Assembly (NCBI GenBank): GCA_036275915.1
Contig: DASUCV010000014.1
Location: 53,501-117,500, forward strand
Length of the DNA stretch: 64,000 nt
Direction: 5' to 3'
Origin: Candidatus Polarisedimenticolaceae bacterium
Lineage (GTDB): Bacteria; Acidobacteriota; Polarisedimenticolia; Polarisedimenticolales; DASRJG01
Shown here piece by piece: positions 24,343 through 31,239 of the stretch. The translations under genes were made by a program, and so were the position numbers. Below the pieces are notes generated by a model. That model saw only the letters and a list, made by a program, of their open reading frames with translations, was not told where the DNA came from and did not search any database. Every line of letters begins with the position of its first letter. The first letter of the stretch is position 1.

Positions 24343-24947
24343 AGTTGGACCCCGCCGGACGGCCCTTCGTCCTCGCCCTCGCCGCCGTCACGCTCGCCGC
24401 CTCCTTCTGGTCCCTCCTTGCCGCGCTCGCCACGGGGGCGCTCCTCGTCTTCTGCATCAACTTCTTCCGCGATCCCGAGCGGGCGGTGCCCGTGGAGGCC
24501 GGTCTCCTCGTCAGCCCCGCGGACGGCCGCATCATCCGCACGGACGCCACGAGGATCTCGATCTTCATGAACGTGTTCGACGTGCACGTCTGCCGAGCCC
24601 CCGCGTCGGGGACGGTCGCAGAGGTCGAACGGACGCCGGGGCGCTTCCTCGCCGCCATGAAGGACGATGCCTCCGAGCACAACGAGCGAACCTCGATCGT
24701 CGTCGAGGGAGACGGCATCCGCTTCCGCTTCACGCTCGTCGCCGGCCTGATCGCGCGTCGCATCGTCTGCCGCGTGGCGCCGGGCCAGACCGTCGCCCGA
24801 GGGGAGCGCGTCGGCATCATCCGCTTCGGCTCGCGCGTCGACGTCGATCTCCCCGATGGAGCGACCGCGCTCGTGGCGATCGGCGATCGCGTCGTCTCGG
24901 GCGAATCGGTCCTCGCCCGCCTCGGACCCGGCCCCGGCCAGTCCTGA
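24339..24947 (+). CDS. psd: Phosphatidylserine decarboxylase (short form)
   Basis: 202 residues, the length of the short proenzyme class. It decarboxylates phosphatidylserine to phosphatidylethanolamine at the inner membrane. One or two N-terminal hydrophobic spans (10-40) are followed by FFRDPERAVP, ISIFMNVFDVHVCRAP and the self-cleavage site FGSRVD, where G164-S165 would be cut to give the pyruvoyl prosthetic group. The phosphatidylserine synthase gene follows 15 bases later, so the two consecutive enzymes are encoded together. Confidence 0.92.
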   Translation: MKLDPAGRPFVLALAAVTLAASFWSLLAALATGALLVFCINFFRDPERAVPVEAGLLVSPADGRIIRTDATRISIFMNVFDVHVCRAPASGTVAEVERTPGRFLAAMKDDASEHNERTSIVVEGDGIRFRFTLVAGLIARRIVCRVAPGQTVARGERVGIIRFGSRVDVDLPDGATALVAIGDRVVSGESVLARLGPGPGQS

Positions 24948-24953
24948 TACAGT
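24948..24953 (+). promoter_or_regulatory. Candidate -10 box (TACAGT) of pssA
   Basis: TACAGT starts directly after the psd stop and ends nine bases before the pssA ATG (24963), with no ribosome binding site. It could give pssA its own leaderless transcript in addition to read-through from psd. Confidence 0.35.
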
Positions 24954-24962
24954 GCTCGGCCT

Positions 24963-25727
24963 ATGGCCGGCCGGCGCAAGCTCAGTCGTGGCATCTATCT
25001 CCTGCCCACCCTGTTCACGACCGGCAACCTCTGCTGCGGCTTCTTCAGCCTGATCGAGTCCGCGCACGGACGCTTCGAGCAAGCGGCCCTCCTCATCGTC
25101 GCGGCCGGGATCCTCGACGGGCTCGACGGCCGCATCGCCCGCCTCACCGGGACGACGTCGGAATTCGGTGTCGAGTTCGACTCCCTGGCGGACATCGCGT
25201 CGTTCGGCATCGCGCCGGCGTTCCTCGCCTACGAGTGGGCGCTCATCCCGTTCCACCGCGTGGGGTGGCTCGTCGCGTTCCTCTTCGTCGCGTGCGCGGC
25301 CACACGGCTGGCGCGCTTCAACATCCAGCACGGCTCGACCGACAAGAAATTCTTCGTCGGGCTTCCGTCGCCCGCGGCCGCGTGGGCGGTCGCCACCGTC
25401 GCGATCGCCTTCCCCGATCCGCCGACTCAGCTCGGATGGTCGGTCCTCGTCGGCGTGCTCGTCGCGTCCGCGGCGTTCCTCATGGTCTCGCGCATCCGTT
25501 ATCGCTCGTTCAAGGGGCTCGATCTCAAGAGCCGCCGTTCGTATCTCGCCGTCCCGCTCCTCGTGCTCATCCTGGTCGCACTCCTGAGCCACCCGCGATC
25601 GATCATGATCGTCGCCGGGGCGTATCTGCTCTGGGGGCCCGCGGCGTGGTTCACCGCGTGGCTGATGCGCGGACGCGCCGTGACCGAGCGGACGGTACCG
25701 GAGGAGATGCCGCATGGCACGCGCTGA
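24963..25727 (+). CDS. pssA: CDP-diacylglycerol-serine O-phosphatidyltransferase
   Basis: 254 residues. It joins CDP-diacylglycerol and L-serine to phosphatidylserine, the substrate of psd. The CDP-alcohol phosphotransferase motif runs over GLDGRIARLTGT and FGVEFDSLADIASFG, with the four essential aspartates in the spacing DG-x2-AR-x8-G-x3-D-x3-D. About seven hydrophobic spans follow, as in the membrane (Bacillus-type) class. The C-terminus overlaps the start of the ASADH-like gene by 14 bases. Confidence 0.92.
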   Translation: MAGRRKLSRGIYLLPTLFTTGNLCCGFFSLIESAHGRFEQAALLIVAAGILDGLDGRIARLTGTTSEFGVEFDSLADIASFGIAPAFLAYEWALIPFHRVGWLVAFLFVACAATRLARFNIQHGSTDKKFFVGLPSPAAAWAVATVAIAFPDPPTQLGWSVLVGVLVASAAFLMVSRIRYRSFKGLDLKSRRSYLAVPLLVLILVALLSHPRSIMIVAGAYLLWGPAAWFTAWLMRGRAVTERTVPEEMPHGTR

Positions 25728-26655
25728 AACTCGCGAACGTATCGCCGTCCTGGGCGCGACGAGCCCCGCGGGGGGCTACCTGCGCGCCGCGCTCGCGGAG
25801 CGCGGCATCCCGGGAGAGCGGATCGAGCTCTACGGCCACGGAAGGGACGTCGCCGTGCTCTCCGAGTACGACGGCGAGGCCAGGCTCGTCCAGCCGGCGG
25901 GCGACCTCGACGCGTCGGGCTTCGCAGCCCTCTTCGTGTGCGAGGAGGGGCACGATGCGAACGCGCTGACGGCGGCGGCGGGGAAGGGATCGCTCGTCGT
26001 CGACCTCTCGGGCTCGATCGCGGCTCCGGCCGTTCCGATTCCGCACCCGCTCACCCTCCTGCTCGAGCCGCTCATGACGGCGCTCCACCGGCGCTTCGAG
26101 CTGACGCGCGCGGGGCTCTTCGTCCTGCGGCCGGCATCCGACTTCGGCGCCCCCGGCCTCGAGGAGCTGCGCGAGCAGACGGTGCACCTCCTCCGCTTCG
26201 AGTCGGCGCCGGCGGAGGTATTCGGCCGCCAGCTCGCCTTCAGCGTGATCCCCGCGCATCTCTTTCCCGCCGCCGAGCGCGGAGCCGCCGATCGCGTCGC
26301 GGCGGAGTTCCGGGCGCTCCTGCAGGCCCCGGACCTGGACCTCACGGTGTCGCTCGCGCTCGTGCCGACGTTCCTCGGCCACGCGATCGCGATCCACGCT
26401 GCGCTCCGCTCCGGCGACGCGCCGGCCGTCGCCGAGGCGCTCGCCGCCGTGAAGACCATCACGGTCGCGACCGACCCCGAGACCGGATCGACGCTCGACG
26501 CGCCGGAGGAGGCGGGGCTCGTCGTCGCGCGCATCGACGACGCCGGTGCCGGCCGCGTGCGGCTCTGGGTCCTCGGCTCCGAGCCCGGCGCGCTCGCCGC
26601 CGAGCGCGCGATGGCGGCGGCGTCCGAAGCCGGAGTGCTCGTGAACGCGTCGTGA
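25714..26655 (+). CDS. Aspartate-semialdehyde dehydrogenase-like protein without catalytic cysteine
   Basis: 313 residues. The N-terminus (ERIAVLGATSPAGGYLRAAL) is an NADP-binding Rossmann fold, and the body has the ASADH layout (GSLVVDLSGS, then LREQTVHLLRFE, AFSVIPAHLF and a dimerisation domain ending in HAAL). The active-site NPNCST-type motif is absent; the region reads IPHPLTLL, and the only cysteine, C76, lies in the Rossmann part. It resembles the Usg-type paralogues of ASADH found in some bacteria, which are of unknown function. It lies between pssA and the LolC-like permease, with overlaps on both sides. Confidence 0.75.
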   Translation: MARAETRERIAVLGATSPAGGYLRAALAERGIPGERIELYGHGRDVAVLSEYDGEARLVQPAGDLDASGFAALFVCEEGHDANALTAAAGKGSLVVDLSGSIAAPAVPIPHPLTLLLEPLMTALHRRFELTRAGLFVLRPASDFGAPGLEELREQTVHLLRFESAPAEVFGRQLAFSVIPAHLFPAAERGAADRVAAEFRALLQAPDLDLTVSLALVPTFLGHAIAIHAALRSGDAPAVAEALAAVKTITVATDPETGSTLDAPEEAGLVVARIDDAGAGRVRLWVLGSEPGALAAERAMAAASEAGVLVNAS

Positions 26656-27896
26656 CCGCCCCGTACGAGCTGCGTCTCGCGGTGCGCTACCTGCGCGTCC
26701 ACCGCGGGCGGACGTTCCTTTCGGTGATCACGATGATCTCGGTCGCCGGCGTCGCGGTCGGCGCCGCGGCGCTCGTCATCGCCCTCTCCCTCATGACCGG
26801 CTTCGAGGCCGACATGAAGCAGCGCATCCTCCGGGGGAGCGCCGATCTGCAGGTCCTGGACCGCGGCGCGGCCACCTTCGAGGACGCGGAGACGGTTCGC
26901 GCCACCGCGGCCGCGGTGCCGGGAGTCGTCGCCGCGGCGCCGGTCCTGTTCTCGCCGGCGATGATCATGAACGACAGCGGGGGATCGCCGTCGTACGCGG
27001 AGGTCGAGGGGGTCGATCCATCGCTCCAGGACCGGGTCGTCGATTTCGGGCCCGAGGCGCCCGCCGATCCGCTCAAGGCGCTCGGCGCCACGGGGGCTAC
27101 CGGCCGGCCGGGCGTCGTGCTCGGCGCCGATCTCGCGGCACGCCTCGCCGTCAAGCCCGGCGACGCCGTCCGCGTCCTCGTGCCCCGCGTGATCCAGACC
27201 CCGTTCGCGCCGATCCCCAGGAGCCTCGTTCTCCAGGTCGCCGGAACGATCAGGACCGACGCGTACCCGCAGGACTCCCAGCGAGCCTACGTGGCGCTCG
27301 ACGTGATCCGCCGCCTTCTCGATGCGCACGGCCGAGCGTCGTGGATCGAGGTGCGGCTCGCCGACCGGCGCCGCCTCGCGTCGCAGAAGGTCGCGGTGGG
27401 TAGAGCGATGGGCGACCGGTTCGTCGTGCTCGACCTGCTCGAGCAGAACAAGGAGATCTTGAAGGCGTTCAACACGGAGAAGCTCTTCCTCTTCCTCGCC
27501 ATCGCGCTCATCGTCGTCGTCGCGTCGCTCAACATCGTGTCGACGCTCGTGCTCATGGTGAACGACAAGGTGCGCGAGATCGGAACGCTGACCGCCATGG
27601 GCGCCAAGCCGCGATCGATCGCCGCGGTCTTCATGCTCCAGGGGCTCGTCATCGGTGTGGTGGGGACCACGGTGGGGCTCACGATCGGCACGGCCACCGC
27701 GTGGTGGCTCGATGCCTACCAGATCATGAAGCTCAACCCGGACGTCTACTTCGTCTCGCACGTCCCCTTCGAGACGCGTCCTCAAGACGTGGTGCTCGTC
27801 GGCGCCGCCGCGCTCGTCATCGCCTTCTGCGCGACGCTCTATCCCGCCTGGAAGGCCGCGCGCTTGCGTCCCGTCGAGGCGATCCGCCATGAATGA
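26652..27896 (+). CDS. lolC: Lipoprotein-releasing ABC transporter permease LolC/LolE
   Basis: 414 residues from the GTG at 26652 that overlaps the upstream stop. The N-terminal segment ELRLAVRYLRVHRGRTFLSVITMISVAGVAVGAAAL, a periplasmic domain of about 220 residues and three C-terminal helices (IALIVVVASLNIVSTLVLM and two more) match LolC/E. The conserved FNTEKLFLFL and VREIGTLTAMGAKPRSI segments are present. Only one permease is encoded here, so it may act as a homodimer (LolF-type) with the following ATPase to extract lipoproteins from the inner membrane. Confidence 0.9.
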   Translation: MTAPYELRLAVRYLRVHRGRTFLSVITMISVAGVAVGAAALVIALSLMTGFEADMKQRILRGSADLQVLDRGAATFEDAETVRATAAAVPGVVAAAPVLFSPAMIMNDSGGSPSYAEVEGVDPSLQDRVVDFGPEAPADPLKALGATGATGRPGVVLGADLAARLAVKPGDAVRVLVPRVIQTPFAPIPRSLVLQVAGTIRTDAYPQDSQRAYVALDVIRRLLDAHGRASWIEVRLADRRRLASQKVAVGRAMGDRFVVLDLLEQNKEILKAFNTEKLFLFLAIALIVVVASLNIVSTLVLMVNDKVREIGTLTAMGAKPRSIAAVFMLQGLVIGVVGTTVGLTIGTATAWWLDAYQIMKLNPDVYFVSHVPFETRPQDVVLVGAAALVIAFCATLYPAWKAARLRPVEAIRHE

Positions 27897-28626
27897 GCGG
27901 ATCCTCGAAGCGCGGGGCCTCGTCAAGAGCTACCGGAGCGGCGAGAAGGCGCTCCCCGTCCTGAGGGGGCTCGACCTCGACGTCGCGGCCGGCGAAGCGG
28001 TCGCCGTCGTCGGGGATTCCGGCGTCGGCAAGTCGACGCTCCTCCATATTCTGGGAGGACTCGATCTTCCGGACGACGGAACGGTCGCATTTCGAGGACG
28101 TGATCGCGTCTTTCCACGCGCGGGGGACCTGTCCGAGTACCGCAACCGCGAAGTCGGATTTATATTCCAGTTCCACCATCTGCTGCCGGAGTTCACGGCG
28201 CTCGAGAATGTCGAGATGCCGTTCCGCATCGGACGGAGGCCGGGCGATCCTTCGGGGCCGTCCCGGGAGATCTTGGAGCGGCTCGGATTGGCGGATCGAT
28301 TGACGCATCGCCCCTCGGCACTCTCGGGGGGCGAGCAGCAGCGAGTGGCCATCGCGCGAGCGGTGGCGCCGGGTCCGGCGGTTGTCCTGGCGGACGAGCC
28401 GACAGGAAACCTCGACCCCGGGACGGGAGCGGCGGTGTTCGAGATGCTGCGGAGTCTCCAGGAGGAGCGCCGTTTCGCGCTCGTCGTCGCGACGCACAGC
28501 GAGCGTGTCGCGCACGGCTGCGACCGCATGCTCCGTCTCGTCGAAGGCCGGCTCCGTGCGATGGAGGAGGGCGAGGCGACGCGCTATTTCGGAGGCGAAG
28601 GGGCGGACGGGGCCGACGTAGAGTAG
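27889..28626 (+). CDS. lolD: Lipoprotein-releasing ABC transporter ATPase LolD
   Basis: 245 residues. It overlaps the permease gene by 8 bases. Walker A is GDSGVGKST, the signature is LSGGEQQR, and Walker B reads VVLADEPTGNLD, followed by the H-loop VATHSERVA. The FQFHHLLPEFTALENV segment is typical of LolD. It powers release of outer-membrane lipoproteins to LolA. The C-terminal tail (GGEGADGADVE) is longer than usual. lolD is followed by clpC after 35 bases. Confidence 0.93.
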   Translation: MNERILEARGLVKSYRSGEKALPVLRGLDLDVAAGEAVAVVGDSGVGKSTLLHILGGLDLPDDGTVAFRGRDRVFPRAGDLSEYRNREVGFIFQFHHLLPEFTALENVEMPFRIGRRPGDPSGPSREILERLGLADRLTHRPSALSGGEQQRVAIARAVAPGPAVVLADEPTGNLDPGTGAAVFEMLRSLQEERRFALVVATHSERVAHGCDRMLRLVEGRLRAMEEGEATRYFGGEGADGADVE

Positions 28627-28632
28627 AACGAT

Positions 28633-28651
28633 CGTCGGGGCTGTCCCGACG
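28633..28651 (+). promoter_or_regulatory. Hairpin directly before the clpC ribosome binding site
   Basis: CGTCGGG (28633-28639), a five-base loop and CCCGACG (28645-28651) form a perfect seven-base-pair stem. Its last base abuts the GGGAG ribosome site of clpC. It could modulate clpC translation, for instance with temperature. No CIRCE-type repeat is present. Confidence 0.4.
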
Positions 28652-28661
28652 GGAGAGCGAC

Positions 28662-31088
28662 ATGTTCGAGAAGTTCACCGAGAAGGCGAAGAGGATCCTC
28701 TTCCTCGCGCGCTACGAGGCGAGCCAGCAGGGGAGCAAGGTCATCGGGACCGAGCACATCCTCCTCGGCCTCCTCAAGGAGGGCGAGGAGACGACGCGAG
28801 AGCTCTTCACGCGCGCGAACGTCTCGATGGATCTGCTCCAGGCGGAGCTCGAGCGCCGCAACCCGACCCGCGAGAAGCTCTCCACGTCGGTCGAAATCCC
28901 GTTCAGCGAGGAGACGAAGAAGGCCCTCCAGTTCGCCGAGGAAGAGGCCGAGCGGCTCATGCACCCGCACATCGGCACCGAGCACCTGCTGCTCGGCCTG
29001 CTCCGGCTCGAGGATTCGGTCGCCGGGCGGATGCTCGCCGAGCGCGGGATGCGCCTCTTCGCGGTCCGCGAGGACGCGGTCAACATCTACAAGCGGCGCG
29101 CGCTCCCGAAGAAGAAGAAGGAGACGCCGTTCCTGAACGAGTTCGCGCGCGATCTCTCCGAGATGGCGCAGCGCCGCGTCTTCGACCCGCTCATCGGCCG
29201 CGAGATCGAGCTCGAACGCGTCGTGCAGGTGCTCTCTCGCCGCCGGAAGAACAACCCGGTGCTCCTGGGCGAGCCCGGCGTCGGCAAGACCGCGATCGTC
29301 GAAGGGCTGGCGACGCGCATCGTGGACGGCGAGGTGCCGCCGTCGCTCCTCAACAAACGGATCCTGGCGCTCGACCTCTCGCTCGTCGTTGCGGGGACGA
29401 AGTACCGCGGTCAGTTCGAGGAGCGCCTGAAGGGGATCATCTCCGAGCTGACGTCCTCCGACGACGTCATCATGTTCATCGACGAGATCCACTCGCTCAT
29501 CGGCGCAGGCTCGGCCGAGGGCTCCCTGGACGCGGCGAACATCCTCAAGCCGACGCTTTCGCGCGGCGAGGTGCAGTGCATCGGCGCCACGACGCCCCGC
29601 GATTATCACAAGTACATCGAAAAGGACCGGGCCCTCGTCAGGCGCTTCCAGCCGATCACGATCCGTCCGCCGGACGAAGGCGAGACGATGTTCATCCTCG
29701 AGGGAGTCAAGGAACGGTACGAGCGGTTTCACGGCGTGCGCTTCGACGAGGAGGCGCTTCGCGCCGCGGTGTACCAGTCGCACCGCTACATCACCGACCG
29801 GTTCCTCCCGGACAAGGCGATCGACGTCCTGGACGAGGCCGGCGCACGCGTCAAGCTCGGCAAGCGGATCTCCTACGGCGAGATCAAGAAGGTCGAGCAG
29901 GAGCTCCGCCGCGCGGTCGAGGGGATGAAGAACGCCCTCGCCCGCAAGGACTTCGACGAGGCGGTCGCGTACCACGACAAGGAGGTCACCCTCCGCCGCC
30001 GGCACGAGGAGCTGAAGCAGCGCTACGAGGACGAGGCCAACCGCATCCTCGACGTGACGCGGGCCGACGTCGAGGAGGTCATCGCACGCTGGACCGGCAT
30101 CCCGATCCAGTCGGTGGCGCAGGAGGAGCTCGACAAGCTCCTCAATATGGAGAGCTACCTCCACGACCGGATCATCGGCCAGGAAGAGGCGATCTCGGCC
30201 CTCGCCCGGGCGATCCGCCGCTCGCGCGCCGGCCTCAAGAGCCCGAACCGGCCGATCGGCTCGTTCATCTTCATGGGGCCGACCGGCGTCGGGAAGACGG
30301 AGGTCGCCCGCACGCTCGCGGAGTTCCTCTTCGGCTCCGAGAAGTCGCTCCTGCGCTTCGACATGTCCGAGTACATGGAGAAGCACGCCATCGCCAAGAT
30401 GATCGGCTCGCCCCCGGGGTACGTCGGCCACGAGGAGGGCGGCCAGCTCACGGAGCGGATCAAGCGGAAGCCCTACAGCGTGATCCTCCTGGACGAGATC
30501 GAGAAGGCGCACCCGGACATCCTGAACATCCTCCTGCAGGTCCTGGAGGACGGGATGATCACGGACGCGTACGGCGAGGTCGTCGACTTCAAGAACACGA
30601 TCGTCATCATGACCTCGAACATCGGCTCTCAGCACATCGCCCGGACCTCCGGCCGCCTCGGCTTCCAGAACCCCGAGCGCGACCAGCAGTTCAAGGACCG
30701 CCGCGACATGGTCATGGGGGAGATGAAGCGGACCCTCTCGCCGGAGTTCATCAACCGCATCGACGAGATCATCGTGTTCGACGCGCTCACCGAAGAGCAG
30801 CTCCGGGACATCGTCCGCATCCTGCTCCGGCGCGTCAACGCGGCGCTCGCCGACCGGCGGGTCGAGATCGTCGTCTCCGACGAGGTCAACGACTGGCTCG
30901 TGCGCACGACCTGCACCGACCGGTCGTACGGGGCCCGGCCTCTCCGGCGCGCGATCCAGAGGTACATCGAAGATCCGTTGTCAGAGGCCCTGATCAAGGG
31001 CTCCGTGGCTTTGGGTGCCCCGATCGAGGTCTTCATGGACGGGGACAAGCCGGGGTTCCGTTCCGCCCTGCAAACGGCCTCTTCCTAG
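28662..31088 (+). CDS. clpC: ATP-dependent Clp protease ATPase subunit ClpC
   Basis: 808 residues, a normal ClpC length. Domains are two Clp_N repeats (1-145), AAA-1 with GEPGVGKT and VIMFIDEIH, a middle domain with a UVR-like motif ([21 protein letters not shown] region), AAA-2 with GPTGVGKT and [10 protein letters not shown], and a ClpB_D2 C-terminus. The ClpP-docking tripeptide LGF is seen in [10 protein letters not shown], so the protein should dock on ClpP, although no clpP is in the window. It unfolds damaged or tagged proteins in the cytoplasm. Confidence 0.95.
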   Translation: MFEKFTEKAKRILFLARYEASQQGSKVIGTEHILLGLLKEGEETTRELFTRANVSMDLLQAELERRNPTREKLSTSVEIPFSEETKKALQFAEEEAERLMHPHIGTEHLLLGLLRLEDSVAGRMLAERGMRLFAVREDAVNIYKRRALPKKKKETPFLNEFARDLSEMAQRRVFDPLIGREIELERVVQVLSRRRKNNPVLLGEPGVGKTAIVEGLATRIVDGEVPPSLLNKRILALDLSLVVAGTKYRGQFEERLKGIISELTSSDDVIMFIDEIHSLIGAGSAEGSLDAANILKPTLSRGEVQCIGATTPRDYHKYIEKDRALVRRFQPITIRPPDEGETMFILEGVKERYERFHGVRFDEEALRAAVYQSHRYITDRFLPDKAIDVLDEAGARVKLGKRISYGEIKKVEQELRRAVEGMKNALARKDFDEAVAYHDKEVTLRRRHEELKQRYEDEANRILDVTRADVEEVIARWTGIPIQSVAQEELDKLLNMESYLHDRIIGQEEAISALARAIRRSRAGLKSPNRPIGSFIFMGPTGVGKTEVARTLAEFLFGSEKSLLRFDMSEYMEKHAIAKMIGSPPGYVGHEEGGQLTERIKRKPYSVILLDEIEKAHPDILNILLQVLEDGMITDAYGEVVDFKNTIVIMTSNIGSQHIARTSGRLGFQNPERDQQFKDRRDMVMGEMKRTLSPEFINRIDEIIVFDALTEEQLRDIVRILLRRVNAALADRRVEIVVSDEVNDWLVRTTCTDRSYGARPLRRAIQRYIEDPLSEALIKGSVALGAPIEVFMDGDKPGFRSALQTASS

Positions 31089-31150
31089 CGCTCCGCGTCA
31101 CCGATGCCGCAGCCTCCACCGCCCGTGCGGCGGAGGTGTGCCTCCCGCAG

Positions 31151-31156
31151 TAGAAT
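31151..31156 (+). promoter_or_regulatory. Candidate -10 box (TAGAAT) upstream of bamA
   Basis: TAGAAT lies in the 151-base gap between clpC and bamA and would give a leader of about 80 bases. No -35 is clear, and the remainder of the gap shows only an inverted repeat at 31113-31136. Confidence 0.35.
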
Positions 31157-31239
31157 GGCGCGCCTTTTCGTCGCGGACGTGCGCCTTCGCGCGCGCCGCT
31201 CACGGGAAGGTGTGCTGAGGGTGGAGCGACGACGACCGG

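Noticed and set aside
28627..28661. HrcA (CIRCE) operator before clpC
   Set aside because: No TTAGCACTC-type inverted repeat; only the short GC stem is present.
28584..30635. Long minus-strand open frame opposite clpC
   Set aside because: Its reading is fixed by the codon bias of clpC, which has all Clp motifs. No start context or family similarity.
31113..31136. Inverted repeat between clpC and bamA as a terminator
   Set aside because: Stem CCTCC...GGAGG has a mismatch and no T-run follows, so termination is not supported.
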